NCBI RefSeq assembly: GCF_022539665.2
Contig: NC_081340.1
Location: 3,038,001-3,102,000, forward strand
Reading direction: 5' to 3'
DNA from: Daphnia carinata
Taxonomy: Eukaryota > Arthropoda > Branchiopoda > Diplostraca > Daphniidae
Length of the DNA: 64,000 nt
Positions 1-13,334 of the stretch are shown one piece after another. The translations under genes were made by a program, and so were the position numbers. The notes below the pieces were generated by a model. That model did not search any database and was not told where the DNA came from. It saw nothing but the letters and a program-made list of their open reading frames with translations. Position 1 is the first letter of the stretch; each line of letters starts with the position of its first letter.

Positions 1-114
1 GAGAAAATCCAATTAGGCAACGTTCCAACTTCAAATAAGATACGAGACCGAGGGAGCAGACCAAGTTCGTTGCTCCTCAGGGTTCCTCTCTCTACACGCA
101 CCGAATTGTCCCCT

Positions 115-123
115 ATGTATGTA

Positions 124-155
<32 letters not shown>
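115..155. repeat. GTAT/GT microsatellite
   Basis: Short GTAT units run directly into an uninterrupted GT array. A matching AC array lies at 282-301. Confidence 0.95.
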
Positions 156-281
156 GAGGCCCTGTTAATCAGTCTGTTTTTGGGCCGTGTCAAGACTTTA
201 AGGGAGGAGACAGTCGACTTGCTTATCTACCACTATATTCTTTTAACTAGTACCGGTTTCAATTGAGTTGTCCATCAGACG

Positions 282-301
282 ACACACACACACACACACA
301 C
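282..301. repeat. AC microsatellite
   Basis: About ten uninterrupted AC units, inside the inferred intron. Confidence 0.9.
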
Positions 302-985
302 GTACACCTATATACGTCAAATAGGAGCCTCGCTTTAAGCGGCTAACCGAAACGTATAACAAGTTCGGGGTAAGGGGGAGAAAGGAAATTTCCGGCGTCG
401 CAAAGGCGCTGGAATTTTATGTGATTTTTGTGTTTTGTTTGATGGATGAAGTTTTGAAAGGGAGGGAGGAGAAAAAAAAAAAAAATATATATGTATGGGA
501 CAGGTTTATTATATACGGTTAGAAGGAATGCAACAATCATCGGACAAGAGAAGCCGGCTATTAAACTAACGTCTTTCGTATAGTCAATTCTGTCTCTTTT
601 CGTTTCATTCTCCGGATTTTGATTTTGTTTTTAAGTCGGTGAGTTGTATGCAGTGGCACGGACGCTCTTTTTTTTTTTTTTTTTTTTTTTACCTGGCTAC
701 CGCGCGTCCGGTGTGCTGCTACCACCACACCGAGATATATTTATATATACATACACGGACATAAAGAGCGAGCGAAAGGAACGAAAGAGAAGTTGAGTGT
801 ATCTGGATATATAAATCCTACTGGCAAGCGACTTCCACTTGGAATGAAATAAAGACTTTTTTTTTCCAGTGATGATTATGCAGCCTCACGAAGGGGTTTG
901 GCATAACAGGAAAACACCCAACAACCATCGACGACAGAGACACATTCCAGTCTTTACCTTTTTTCTTTTTTTTTTTCAAAGGCAG

Positions 986-1009
986 ACACACACACACACA
1001 CACACACAA
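986..1009. repeat. CA microsatellite
   Basis: About twelve CA units. They generate the CVCVCV stretch seen in antisense open frames here, which is not coding. Confidence 0.9.
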
Positions 1010-1354
1010 TAATAATACAGCGACCAAGGTATGTTTAGCCACCAATGCCACATGGCCCCCACCATCGTGAGACGATCATCGCCGTGCCCGGAGAATCCCT
1101 TTGGCTCTTTTTCAATGCTGGCCAACTGCATGGCTGGCCTTTTTTTTTTTTTTTTTATCTGATTCTTGTGCCTACTATCCTTAGTATATCTCCGCCTCAT
1201 ATTTTTTTATTTTTTTTTAAAGAAAGGAAAACAATAAAAGACATTCAAATAAACACAACAACAAGAGAAAAGAGAGAAAAAAAAAATCGAGAACCTATAT
1301 ATCGGACGCGTAGCGACGACAGGAGCGACTTGCCCGAAGTTATAGACGTAGAGA

Positions 1355-1367
1355 GGGGGGGGGGGGG
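1355..1367. repeat. G13 homopolymer
   Basis: Thirteen consecutive G, one of several long G or C tracts on this strand (others near 4565, 4749, 5229, 10447 and 12017). Such tracts are prone to sequencing length error. Confidence 0.9.
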
Positions 1368-4214
1368 ACAAAGAGAGAGAGTGGGATAACAAACGACGCA
1401 ACTTTGTTCCGATTCTTTTTTTTTTTTTTCTTCTTCCAAAAGGCCAATTCCGCTTGCCGCTTTATCTTTTAAGTCCATCTATTGGATGGTGACGGTCGCG
1501 TGTGCGCGTCTTCGTGAGCTTTTCGTCCTGTCTGAGATAGCACACGCACACGACGCTCGAGGGGTTGTTGCGTTCAATTAAAAAGGAGGAGAAGAAGAAG
1601 AAAAAAAAAAAAAACTTCGTTCGCTGCTGCTATTTCACATTCGGTTGTTGGAGACGAGCAACAAAAATTAAAAAAAAAAAAAAAAAAAAAAAGCCACACA
1701 ACGAGAAACTAAATTTAACGAGAGTCCTTGGTATGAACAATTAGTCCCTCGGTGTGACATTTTGTTTCTTCCTTTAACAAAAAAAAAAAATAAAATAAAA
1801 TAAAAGCCAGACATTGGTTGCGCTAATCGTGGCATCGACATTTGAAACCTCCTCCGGGCTATACTAGCGGCTTTGAGCCGGAAGGCAGTCAATTGGTTTT
1901 CACGAGTTCATCTGCTTCGCACGTTGTATATACCTGCGCGCGCTTCGACGACAAACTGTTAAGACGTCGGTGTAAAATGTTCTTACAAGTTCACGCAGTT
2001 TGTCGCAGATTTTCGTTGATCGTGTTAGTAAGTCTGAAAGAAAAAAACGTTGGGGGCTGACGTCAAAACCTTTGGAAATTGGATTCGTCAAGTCTCGACT
2101 GCTCTTTTTTTTTTTTTTTTTCCCCTCTCCCCCCTTTTCTCGAACAGAAATGTTCCGTTTTAATTCGAACTTCCCCAACTCGAAAAAGAAAAAAAGGCTC
2201 CCAAGTGTCTGTGGCATCTGTTTAGGGTGCTCGAAAAAGTAGTTGCTTCCTTCTTTTCATGTCTGGCCCAACCCACGTCCGCCAAACGGAAGGAAAGGAG
2301 AGTCAACTTCCGCTTCTGTGCCTACACACACATACAGGCACATACATCTCATCTTCCCCCCTCCTAACACAAACTCACACCCTTGCGTCTTCCAAGGAGG
2401 AAGGCAAAAATATAAGAAGAATAAAGAAAAAGGGAAAGATGAAGGAGTGCCAGTGTTCGTTCATTGTGGCTGGACAAAAAGTCCAGGAAATAAGCGAGAG
2501 AGTCAACTGAATTGGCTTCCGCCATCCTCGAGTCCTCTAACTCTAATGAGTTCTACATCCACGCGCCAGCACACGCAGATGATTTCATTAACGAGGTAAA
2601 CAGATGAGAAGTCCGGCAAACAATCAGCCCGTCATAACTCTTTTTCAAAAACCAACAATGGACCACGAGACCATTGAAACGATTCAGAGAAATGGAACGG
2701 AAGTGTCATTTGATGACCGCGGTCTCCATAATGTCCGACATTTCTTTATTTCTTTTTTTTTTTTTTTTTCAAACCAAAATAATAAAAAATAAAATAAAAT
2801 AAAATGTTTTGACGACCTCATTTTTTTTTTTTTTTTGTTCAATCCGGGAAAACAAACCAACAACAACCCAAGCATTCTAAAGATGTTACAACGCAATGAT
2901 GGAACGCGCTTTGTCCCAATGTCACATGACCCTGCTACGTTCCATAGGGGCAAAAGAAGACAAGAGTGATTGTGCCATCGGGGTAGTAAGAAAAAAGAAA
3001 AAAAAAAAAAAAAAAGCTATTCAAATTGTGCAGGTGGGAAAGACAACTCACGCCATAGGTGGATGACACTAAAATAATAATAAGATATAGGTACACACGG
3101 GAAATTGCTGTATCATTCCTCCACCTCAATTTGTCTACTTTCAAGAAAACCAATCTTTACAATTGACTCCAGCTGAGAACACATAACTCTCTTAAAGTGG
3201 CCGGAACGCCTCCCTCTCACCCCCTTCCACCCCACCCCCCTCCAATCCTAACGTGAAAAGAATTTTCGTATATCCATCCTCGCGTAATGTCTAATAATTC
3301 TCTATTTGCCAATCGCCATTCTCTCCCCCCTCTTACAAACAAGAACAGGCCATGCAAAAAAAAAAAAAACAAAACAAAACAATTCACGACGCAATATGGC
3401 GACCGGGTGTAGTGTAACGGAGAGAAGAGAAAACCAAAAAAAAAAAAATGAGGGGGGAGGGTGGGGGAGGAGGTCGTTTAAATATAGCACGCGCCCCGTG
3501 TACATCTGCGAGACACACACGGAGCGAGAGCTAAGGGAAACACTTCCGTGGAGCGCGTTATCCCTCCGTTTGGTTCTTTAAATTTCTTTCGACGTACGCC
3601 CGTTCTTTGTCTTGTGTGTGTGTGTGTGTGTGTTACGGGCCCAGACCCCCATCGAACCGTGCGATTGGCTTATGTTCCACTTCAAAGCTAACGTTCGTAT
3701 TCTTACGCCCTCAAAGTTCATCCAACAGGATCAGTTACCAACTAATCTGTTTAATCAGCCATTTATTTTCTCTTTTAGACAAGAAAAAAAAAAGAAAAAA
3801 GAAAAAAAGGTGAACATGAAAAACGATGAAGAAAGAAGAAGAAGTAGCTGGGGTCAAATGGCTGTCTAGTAAAAAAAAAAAAAAAAAAAAAAAAGAAAAC
3901 AAAAAAGGGAGAAACATCCCTCGTCCCGTCCGTCGTGCAACACAGCTGGATGCTGGCCATCATTTCCAAATGCATCGATCAAGTTCCACTCGCTAGATGA
4001 CTTCAATCAACAACAAGGAAACGGGAAAACCCGTTGTGACTCTACCCCGTTTTCTCTCTTTCTAAACAACAACAAAGAGAAAATAACGTGACGGATCGTT
4101 GGTGTCAGACTTAACGACCCACAAAAACTTGAATAGTTTTTCTTGTCACGTTGTCTAAGAAAAGGGAATTAAAAAATAAAAAAGATAAGAGGTTAAGCAT
4201 GACGAAGCCATCGA

Positions 4215-4232
4215 TAGTAGTAGTAGTAGTAG
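4215..4232. repeat. TAG trinucleotide microsatellite
   Basis: Six uninterrupted TAG units. Confidence 0.85.
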
Positions 4233-5505
4233 CCGTCAGTAACACAATTATGCTACCTGGGGGACAGGCACTTTGACGTCATCGTTGAACGCAGAAGTGC
4301 GCCCCGACGATGTTCACTATCAAGTGGCCACGCTCGAACGCGCGCTTTAAACATTTTTTTTTCAAACGTCCGTCTTCATTTTTTTTTTTTTTTTTTTTTT
4401 ACCCAACAACAACAAGGCGACATTCTTTCAACAGTACGCTAGTGTACGTACCAGCTGTTGCTTTTTTTTTTTTTTTTCTTGTCTTAAATCAATAGGTTCC
4501 GGGTGTTTTAAAGCGCCAATTGGCTTGTACGTGTGTTAAAAGCAATTTTTATTTTTCTTCTACCCCCCCCCCCTCCCCTTTCTCGGTCAATCAACGATGA
4601 ACTTAAAAAAAAAAACAAAAAAAAAAAACAGGTAGTCGCAAGTAGGCCTACAGCAGATGGTCAACTGGTAAAAATGGAAAACAAGACGTACTGCCCCCCC
4701 CCCCTGCCACAAATATAGATAAGATGGAGGGGTTTTCACCAAAGAGATGGGGGGGGGGGGAGAGAGAATAAATAAATAAATGAGAACAGGGACAGGTGTT
4801 GGTTTAGATATCTTGAAGAGGAGGAGGAAGCACGTGTTTACCATATGAAAATATCGAATAACTTTCGTTTTGTGATCGACAACAGGAATAACACGCCATC
4901 TCACCACAAATATATATAAATAAAGTATACAATAAGAATAATAATAAAAAAAAAAAAAAAAGAGAGGCCAGTCAAGTGTGCGTATGTCTGATGGTGGCGA
5001 GCTCCGAAAAAAACGTTGGCGCCGTATTAGCATCGGACTTGTCGGAATATTTAAAAAGCCTCGGTTTGTTTTCATCTGAATTTGTGATGAACGCAAAAGG
5101 CAACTTCTTTTCAAACCTTCTCCCCCCTTCCCATCGGAAATGAAACCGTCTGCATTGATGAACGTCGTCTACAAATTGCCTGGTGTTGGGGTGTTCGTGA
5201 CTGCTCCTGGCGACGTTCAATAATTCATGGCCCCCCCCCCCCTCTTTCTTCCCAACATTTTCGAAACGAAATCGACACATTCGATGGTGCCACAGTAGGG
5301 AACCATCGGTCACGACTCTAGTTTACGATAGCCACCGGGAGGGGGTCACGCAAGCCACGTATTATACTAAGAGAGCATCTTCTTCTTCTTTTTTAAACAA
5401 AAAATAAAAGAAATGGATGCTCTCTTCAATCAAAGTGTGGCATCTTTGTTCTTTTCACGTCGCGTCTTTTTTTTTTTCTTTCAACTGGAGTTTTCATAAC
5501 AAACG

Positions 5506-5540
<35 letters not shown>

Positions 5541-7041
5541 ACGGCAGGTGTTAAAAACCTTTTTTTTTTTTTTTTTTTTCTTTGACTTTCTCTTGAAATC
5601 GATCAACATCTGAAAGAGGAAAGTCACTGAGCCGGACTCGCAAAGAGCCAAGAAGAGATTGACAGATGTGACGAGGCTTGGGTCTATATAATCCTCTGAC
5701 ATCTGCCGCCTACACATGATTTTCTTTCGTCCCCTCCCTCATCTCTTTTTCTTTTGGGGGGGGGTTAACAGAGGGGAAAACTTTCAACGGAGACATCGTC
5801 GCGCAGTGACGAAAAGCACGGGGCATTCGTAACGTGTCTGTCACAGTCTAAACTCAGCTAAGTGATTATTCAAAATAAATGAATAAAAAGAGTGATGATA
5901 TTTTTTGTTGTTGAGAGGGGTTTTTTTCCCCCAAAAGTCCATCATCCATTGAAGAGTATTTTTACGTACAGCCATTTGAGTCGCAATGAAGAAAAAAAAA
6001 AAAAATAATAATAATAAAAGGAAAACACGCCGCGGTTAAACACGAACTCGGCCAGGAAATGGCGTTGCGTAAAAAAAAAAAAAAAAAGGGACAAACGAAA
6101 AGAAAAAAAAAATATATATGTATTTTTTTTACAGCGCAATTGGCCAGCACCCTATTTCAATATTTTCTTTATAGCAGCCGCGTAATGGATACCGCGTTTT
6201 TCTTTTGCCTTTTAGGAAATGTCGATCATTTCGACGTTATTCTAGAACGGAAATGAATTTTCTTTGAATCGTTTTTTTTGTTGTTGTTGTTGTAATACGG
6301 ACGTTTTCACCTGATCGCTTGAAAAACTTTCGAAAAATTAAAAAAACACAACCTACCCCTCCCTCCACCGATGAAGAATATTTACGATTTCAAGCTCCCG
6401 CCCTTCAATTCAAAAAAAGCGTTGCGGCGGGACTTGACGAAAGGCATCGAAAGGTTATAAGAGGGCGGTAGCCGAATGCAGAAACTCCCAGAAAAAAAAA
6501 AAACGACCATCGATAGAAAGAAATGAACGTTTTTTTTTTTTTTTTTTTCCCAAAAAATTAAAACAGTAGAGAAATATTTCCTTATATCGCTGAGCCAACG
6601 CCTTATTCAAAATGCTAAAAGAAAAGAAAAAACGTGAAGGGGTTGTTTCTTTTGGACGATTCGGCCCAAGTGGAACATACACAAGAAAAGGAGGTAATAA
6701 AAGCCGAACCACTGGACACCCGTGATGTAGTTTCGTTTAGACAAAAGCGAACATAACTAATAACTGGGAGAGAAAACGACGACTAACGAACGAAACGAGA
6801 AAAATTCAAATAAACAAACAAAAGAGAACAGAGAAAAAAAGAATGAGAGGTAAGATTGAAGACAAGCTCCATTATGAGAGGTAGAAGTTCAAAAATGGAT
6901 CTCTATCTTCATCATTTCCCTCTTCATTCTTGATGGGACTCTTCTTCAGACCCCGACAGGTCCCTATCAAACAAAAAGCCAAAAAAATGCGGGACTTTTT
7001 ACAACCCCCCAAGACCTAGTTGGCCTTCTCTCTCGAATTTT

Positions 7042-7046
<5 letters not shown>

Positions 7047-7092
<46 letters not shown>
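7047..7092. repeat. TA microsatellite, about 23 units
   Basis: An uninterrupted TA array of roughly 46 nt, the longest dinucleotide array in the window. It is self-complementary and could extrude as a cruciform; length is likely polymorphic. Confidence 0.95.
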
Positions 7093-7097
<5 letters not shown>

Positions 7098-7329
7098 TTT
7101 CCCCGTGATTTTATAACAAGGTCGATTATGTATTCAAGAAAAAAAACAAAAATTTCTATCTAGGTTTTTCATCTTCTTGTCATGTGTCACTTCTACTCAA
7201 CTGATGAAGACAACCAACTTTTGTTTGTTTTTCTTTCTTTTGTGTTTCATCCGTCTTCTTATTTAAAAAGTAAAAGATACCCTATCGAAATGATCAAAAT
7301 AGCCATTATTCAAAACGGGGCGAGCGGTG

Positions 7330-7344
7330 GTGCCACCTAGTGGG
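7330..7344 (-). promoter_or_regulatory. CTCF-like site (candidate insulator)
   Basis: The plus strand carries GTGCCACCTAGTGGG. Its reverse complement fits the core CTCF consensus CCACNAGRKGGCRS at every position. Arthropods, including crustaceans, have CTCF. This sits in the inferred large intron of the MIG-10/pico-like gene. A single consensus match in 64 kb can arise by chance, so this is a candidate only. Confidence 0.4.
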
Positions 7345-8809
7345 TGAGACGGGAAACTGACGATCAAATCGGGCAGCACAGCCTGCCCCTATCGGCGGCC
7401 CGAAAAACCACGCATCTGCCCACCACTGGACCATTTGTGAAGTTTTTTGAAATTTGAAACGAAACGAAAAAAAATTAAACTAAATATTCAAATGAGGTTG
7501 CCGACGTCATCGGGTGGTATCAAATTATATTATCAGGGCGAACCAGACAACGAACCAGAGTTTCGAAATTTCTTTTTGTTCCCAATAGGAGGGGAGTAAA
7601 AAAAAAAACAACCGTCCACAATCTATTTGTTACCACGACAACAGAAAGGGACGTAACGAGAGCAAACGATTCACGAGGTGTTTGAACAGCCGGGATAAAA
7701 AAAAAAATGACGGCTGCGTTCTTGATAACCGCAATGATCTCATCGGCGGGCCGTACGTGTCTGTTAATACACGCGATAACGGAACCGGACTTTGAATATG
7801 GCACGGGGGGGGGGGATGCTCCTCGGCTGAATGTTTAAAAAAAACAAAACATATTTCCCTAACTTCCATCAGTCACTCAATTTCATCCGCGGCAATCAGT
7901 CACGGCGACAGCAATGAGTGAAAATGGGGAGTTTTCGACGACTCCGCCCTCGTTTTTGTTTTCGTTTTTCTTTTTTCCCGAAACCAAAACACATTTGAGC
8001 AACCCAGCCCTTCATTTGAAATTCCTCCTTTTGGCCCCAGAAATAAATAAATAAAAAAATCCCCCGTTCCAATCGCTTGGATATAATCGATTTCAAGAGG
8101 AGTGTTGGATCATCCAACGCATTCAAAACCCTGTCCCCTCCGCCATCCCACTTCTCCCTCCGTCCGATGTATTATAAGAGAAAGGTCGACAACGAACTTT
8201 CAATTCCACAGGCATGGCACACACCATTGTCTGAGTGAAAGGACATTAGTAAAAGCAGCACGTACTTTTCTTTTCTTTTTCGTACCTGCTTTGTCATTTT
8301 GGTACCAGGTCGACCGTCAAGGTAACGTGGACATTTTTTTTTTCTTGTTTTGTTTAAAAAAAAAAAAAAAAAAGGTAAATAAATAAACATACAAAACAAA
8401 AAAAGAAGAGAGGGGAATGCATTGTTGGCCATGTTTGGATCGGGACCTGCGGCGGCCCTCCCGTGTGTTCTGTTAGCGAGGGGAAACAATGCCTACATGT
8501 CGCTGCTATCCACTCACAATGATTGGATGGCAAACACCTTCCAAAATGTGGAATGAATGTTTAAAAAAAAAAAAAAAAAAAATACTGGCAAGATAACAAA
8601 TGCTTTTCTTCTTCTTCTTTTTTTTTCTCCCAATTGTGAAGCCAAAAAAAAAAAAAAAAAGAAGGAAAAAAAAAAAAAAAAAAAGAAGCGGAAACCACAC
8701 ATGTACGCGTACATCCATCCGAAAAATCGAGGTTACGGTGCATCACGATATATAACGAATAGCTCCGGAAGCTCTTTCACTGACACAACAACTCGAAAAT
8801 AAATAAATC

Positions 8810-8844
<35 letters not shown>

Positions 8845-9303
8845 GGGCGTCCGAAACAACACTAATCATTGACACCGAATTCCCATTTTTTTTTTTTTTT
8901 TTCTTCTTGTTTTAACGGACAACATAGAACTTGGCAACTATAGGAACCAGCGTAAAAAGGGGAGGGCCGGCAATGAGAAAAAAAAAAGAATACAACCGAC
9001 AAACGAGACGACGGATGATTCAACGTAAGAGATCCGGTACTTCTTGGGCGGAGGTTTTCGTCCATCAATCCTTTGAAAAAAAAAAAAAAGAAAAAAGAGG
9101 ACGAACACATTTTTCTTTTTTTTTTTAGCGAGCGCTGTGCGTCAAAGAATCGGGGCTCAACACCTACGCACCGTACAAGAAAAATCCTTCGGGAAAAAAA
9201 TAAATAAATGGCAATTGCATTCCGGTAGGGGGGCGCCAGTAAGAAATGATGAAATCCGTCGCGACAAGTGTACGAGCGAGCAATCATACGTTTCTTAAAA
9301 TGG

Positions 9304-9305
<2 letters not shown>

Positions 9306-9335
<30 letters not shown>
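9306..9335. repeat. A30 homopolymer
   Basis: Thirty consecutive A, one of the two longest homopolymers in the window. No retrogene body or target-site duplication is visible beside it, so it is treated as a simple repeat rather than a poly(A) tail. Confidence 0.9.
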
Positions 9336-9336
<1 letters not shown>

Positions 9337-11001
9337 GGCGCTTTCAACTGAGAGCGATGAATTTCCATCAGCATCGCTCGAATTCCTCGACAACTCGGCA
9401 CCAAAAGATTTTGTTTTCTCCCTTTTTTTTTTTTTCTTGTTTTGCAGCCCTATATTTTCTTCTGGGTCATTTTGAAATAAATATATATATATAAATAAAA
9501 AGGTAATCTTTTCTTGCCCGTGTGAGACCCTTCCATCGCAAGTCCACCCGCGCCACTCCGGATGGGCGTGCAATCATCTAAGCTAGCCGAATATAAAAGA
9601 GAAGAGAAAAGAAACGGTACCAAATCGCTCACGAGATATACAAAGAACTTGTAAAAGACGCTCTTCTTCTCCTAACAATCATTGGAAGTAGGCTGTAAAA
9701 CGGCCAAATCCTTTCGGGCAATAGGCCAAATCAGCCATTTCGACGTAATCTACGATCGGACGGGTTTTTTTTTTTTTGAAGAAAAAAAAAATCGATCGAC
9801 AGGAGGTCCTCCAATAAAAATATCCAAATGGGCCCCAACAAATCGTTTCACGTTTAAGGCAAACGAAAAACTCGTTTTCAACAAAATAAAAAAAAAAAAC
9901 AACAACAACAAAGACAAGAAGAAGTAACTTCAAATTTAAGCAATTCAGTAAGGAAAAATATTAAATTCTCAAGATGCGCTTGGGTGGGGATGAAGGGGGG
10001 GGGGGAGCAAATGATTGTCGCCCTATAGTAGAAGGGAAACATACACTACCGTCGTAAGACGACACGACCTGGCACTTAAAGTTATAAAGATGGCTTGAAT
10101 TTTTCCTCTTTCTTCTTGTGTGTGTGGATGCCCCTTACTGGTTCAAATAACTTCTCAAGCTGAGGCGAGTGAAAAAGAAATAGAATAACCCGAGAAAAAA
10201 AAAAGCGAAGAGGGGGTATATGGCATCTTTCTCACGCCATGAGACCTGATGGAGAAAATGGTCTTTTTTCCGCCCCCCCTCCCATCCCGACTCATCTTGG
10301 TTCTTCATTGCACCAGCGTGTGTGTGTGTGTAGGTAAGAAGATTTATTGGTGCGCGCGTACGAGTTGCTTCCCATCCGGAGCAAAGAGGGAAGGAAAAAA
10401 AAAAATGTGTGTGCGGAGGATGGATATACATTTAGCATATAAGAGATGGGGGGGGGGGAGAAAAAAAATGCGTCATATCAATAAGCAATTCAACAGTACG
10501 AGATCGAGCGATAAGATGATATAATAAAGGGACCACCAACATGCACACACAAAGTCTTGGGCTATGGTCGTAAAACATGTCAGACCTTCCTCTTCCCCTC
10601 CTCCACGCACTCTCCAAAAGAAAAATAATACCGGTAGACAAGGACAAACTTTGAAAATCAAAGTTAAAAAAAAAAACAAAAAAAAAAACGAGTCTACGAG
10701 AATGGGTGATGTTAAATGTTGCGAGAAAATTGGCGCCGGTGTGCAAACATTCTCAACCGAACAGATCACCACCGGCTTGCGCAACACGTTAAACCCAACT
10801 GGAATGCTTTAATGGCCGTTTGGCAATTGCGCCAAGGTAAGCCCAATTTCTTTTCTTATTTTTTTTTTTTCTTCTTCTTCTAATTTAAAATTCATTATTC
10901 ACGAGGGGGCCGGTGACGGAATCGAGTCACAACTATTGCCCAAAAAAGGCCACGAAATTCAAAAACGAAAAAAAAAACAGGTAGCAAAAATCTTGACTTA
11001 C

Positions 11002-11203
11002 CATATTCAAATTATCCAATTCTCCTAGCCAAGTGTTGAGCAGCGCTTGGGGATCCTCCCACGCCAGTTCCGCTTTGGCCGCCGGTTTAACGACGGCATC
11101 TTCGGTTTCCGAATCCGGTTCCGCTTCGCTGTTGGACAGGTAGCAATGTTCTTCGTAGAAATCCGACATGGTTCTCGGTAGAGGTGACTTTGTTCGATTA
11201 CAC
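11002..11203 (-). CDS. First coding exon of a MIG-10/RIAM/lamellipodin (pico)-like actin adaptor, partial gene
   Basis: The start codon is at 11169-11167 in context ACCATGT, and the coding part 11169-11002 gives 56 residues in phase 0. The protein is acidic (EEHCYLSNSEAEPDSETED) and ends in DPQALLNTWLGELDNLNM. That segment resembles the N-terminal helix of vertebrate RIAM and lamellipodin (an acidic stretch, then W/L-LGE-L/M-D-L), which in RIAM binds talin. The family are Ras/Rap-binding RA-PH adaptors that recruit Ena/VASP and control lamellipodia, integrin activation and axon guidance at the plasma membrane. The exon ends in ATG|GTAAGT. Upstream a poly-pyrimidine tract and TTCCAG make an acceptor with the exon beginning at 11203, so at least one non-coding 5' exon must exist. 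RA and PH domains are outside the window. The family call rests on one short motif, from recollection of the family and not on an alignment, so it is moderate. Confidence 0.6.
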
Positions 11204-12016
11204 CTGGAACAAAAAAAAAAATATTGAATTGAAATTAATTATACGATTATCATTTTGGCCTTTTTAGAAGAGAGAGGATGGGGAATTGATGTAATTTAAA
11301 AAAAAAAAAAAAAAAGGCAAAATCGTTCAACTCAAAAACATATGGTCGACACGGTCTAGTGCCCTAGCGGGGTGGAAATGCATCCGTAAACAGAGCCCGA
11401 ACACGATATGGAAATCGTTACCGACATAACCAAAGTGACAGATGATACCAGTGAGATCCTCTCCCCTTCTATTCCCTTTTTCTTTTTCTTTTTTTTTTGC
11501 CTTGTTCCTTTGTTACAACTAATTACACCAAACATCCTCTGCGTGTAGCTACTCAGCGAATGACAACCGCCAAGCGTGAAAGGCAATCTCACCATGTGAC
11601 GTACTCTTTTCTCTCTAGCTCTCTTTCTCTCTCTTTCAGATTCTTTAACGATTAATTGAACCTTTTATTTCTGATTGTTGAGCATTTTCTTGACTCGAAG
11701 GTCTTCCCAGAATGTAACAAGAGTTCTTTATTCTAAGATGTGAAGATCATTGAACCTCTGGTCATATCGACATTGCCTCAAGACATCATTAAAGACAAGT
11801 GCAGAAAGGGACAAGTTGGCAGACTGGAACACCGGAAACGTACCTTGCCTGATTGCATTTAGTAACACAAAAAACGATACTAATAAAAAAAAAAAAAAAA
11901 GCCAGTCTCTACGCCCTTCAGTCAAATGCTATTAGCCGGGCAATAAGTGCGTTAGATAACACCAGAAAAAAAAAACAACATAAAAAACGATCGCAACAAT
12001 AAATAAGTTTATACCA

Positions 12017-12030
12017 GGGGGGGGGGGGGG
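12017..12030. repeat. G14 homopolymer
   Basis: Fourteen consecutive G, the longest G-run seen. Confidence 0.85.
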
Positions 12031-12129
12031 TGATACGCAAGAGCAGATCACGCAAGGTCCATTATTTCCGACCGATGCCGCACACACGTGTCTCAATTCA
12101 CTTATTCAATTCAATGCGGAGAGAAGGTC

Positions 12130-12155
12130 CACACACACACACACACACACACACA
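12130..12155. repeat. CA microsatellite
   Basis: About thirteen uninterrupted CA units. Confidence 0.9.
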
Positions 12156-13252
12156 AAAAAATGAAACAAAAAATTTGTGGGAGGAGGCGGATTAAAAATT
12201 GGCCTGCCAACGGGGTGTTGGCTAATTCGACTTTATTGCGTTGGTGGGCAATAAGCGTAGGGGAGGAAACAGACGCTGCGAACGAAACTGACGTCACGCA
12301 GATGACGTGGCTTCCGTTCGATCTTTTTGCCCAGACTCTTTCATCTCTTTTGTAAACGTTCTAAATAATAAAAACACGTGACGCATCAAAAGTCTATACA
12401 AAAAAAAAAAGAATTAAGCAAAACAGGTTTTTGCAAATCGTTATTTCGATGTCGAACAGCTTCTTTTGTTGATAAGAAAACATTCCGGAAATTCAAGACG
12501 ATTTGAAGACGTCGTCAAGATAAAAGGAAAAAAGCTTAACAATCATTTCCATCTGGTTGTTTACTTAAAAGCTATTTGTTTCCTACGCTCTTTTCATGTT
12601 CCACGGAAAAACGATTGTTATCATTACGACGCCACATGTCTTGTTCTAATAATACCTTCTCTCTCTTTTTTTTTTTTTTTTTTTTTTTTGCATTAGACAA
12701 TCGAGCTCGATCGTTAGAAGAAGAAGAAAAAAAAACGGACCATGGGAGAATAGAGGAAAAAAAAAATATGATAATACGCGGAGAGTTGGATAGCGCGGCG
12801 GGTGGCGATGTATTCATTTAGAAAGCACTAACAATCGCCAAGCCCGGCGATTCAATTACGCGCTTTGGCCAGTCCAAGAGAAAGTTTTTTTTTCCTTTTG
12901 CCGTTTTGAATTGTTTTTTCGGACTACATTGTTTGGTCATTTCCGTTCCGTCTTTTTGGTCGTCCTCATTTTCATCCGATCGGGAGAAAATCACAATACG
13001 AGCCAAAACACAACAACGCCCAATCAAATGCGAAAATAATCAAAAAACATTTTTTTTTTTTTTTTTTAGAAAATATATCTCGACACGCCGTTGATTGCAG
13101 GATGGCTCCGTTTAGAAAAGAAAAAATATTGTTTGGGAAGTTTGTGGTGCCCTTTTGTATTTTTTTTTTCGTTTGACCTCACAAGTCCTTATATTGACAA
13201 AATATGCGTCCGGCCAACCTTGAGAAGAGGAGAGTGGCACCCCATTAAATTG

Positions 13253-13295
13253 GTGTGTGTGTGTGTGTGTGTAATGTCGAGACCAGATAAAAGAA

Positions 13296-13333
<38 letters not shown>
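13253..13333. repeat. Compound GT then CT microsatellite
   Basis: A GT array at 13253-13272, a 25-nt unique spacer, then a pure CT array at 13298-13333 (18 units). Confidence 0.9.

Positions 13334-13334
<1 letters not shown>

Larger units (their letters stand above)
1..11001 (-). other. Inferred large intron of the minus-strand MIG-10/pico-like gene; no coding exon seen
   Basis: No open frame in this stretch looks like a protein. The longest translations are runs of F, K, V or C created by poly(T), poly(A) and CA/GT repeats. Because the exon at 11002-11203 ends leftward in a clear donor (GTAAGT on the minus strand) and no continuation of the adaptor (RA or PH domain, proline-rich tail) is visible here, I infer that the whole stretch is intron and that the next exon lies beyond the left edge. 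Small exons under about 60 nt could be missed. Confidence 0.5.

Noticed and set aside
4587-5114. 175-residue minus-strand open frame
   Set aside because: Y/F/P-rich from TA, A and G tracts; no protein-like composition.
9306-9335. A30 tract as a retrocopy poly(A) tail
   Set aside because: No coding or repeat body next to it and no target-site duplication; similar tracts occur throughout.
8862-9404. 180-residue minus-strand open frame
   Set aside because: Composed of F runs from A tracts on plus (A30 and others); no domain, no splice context.
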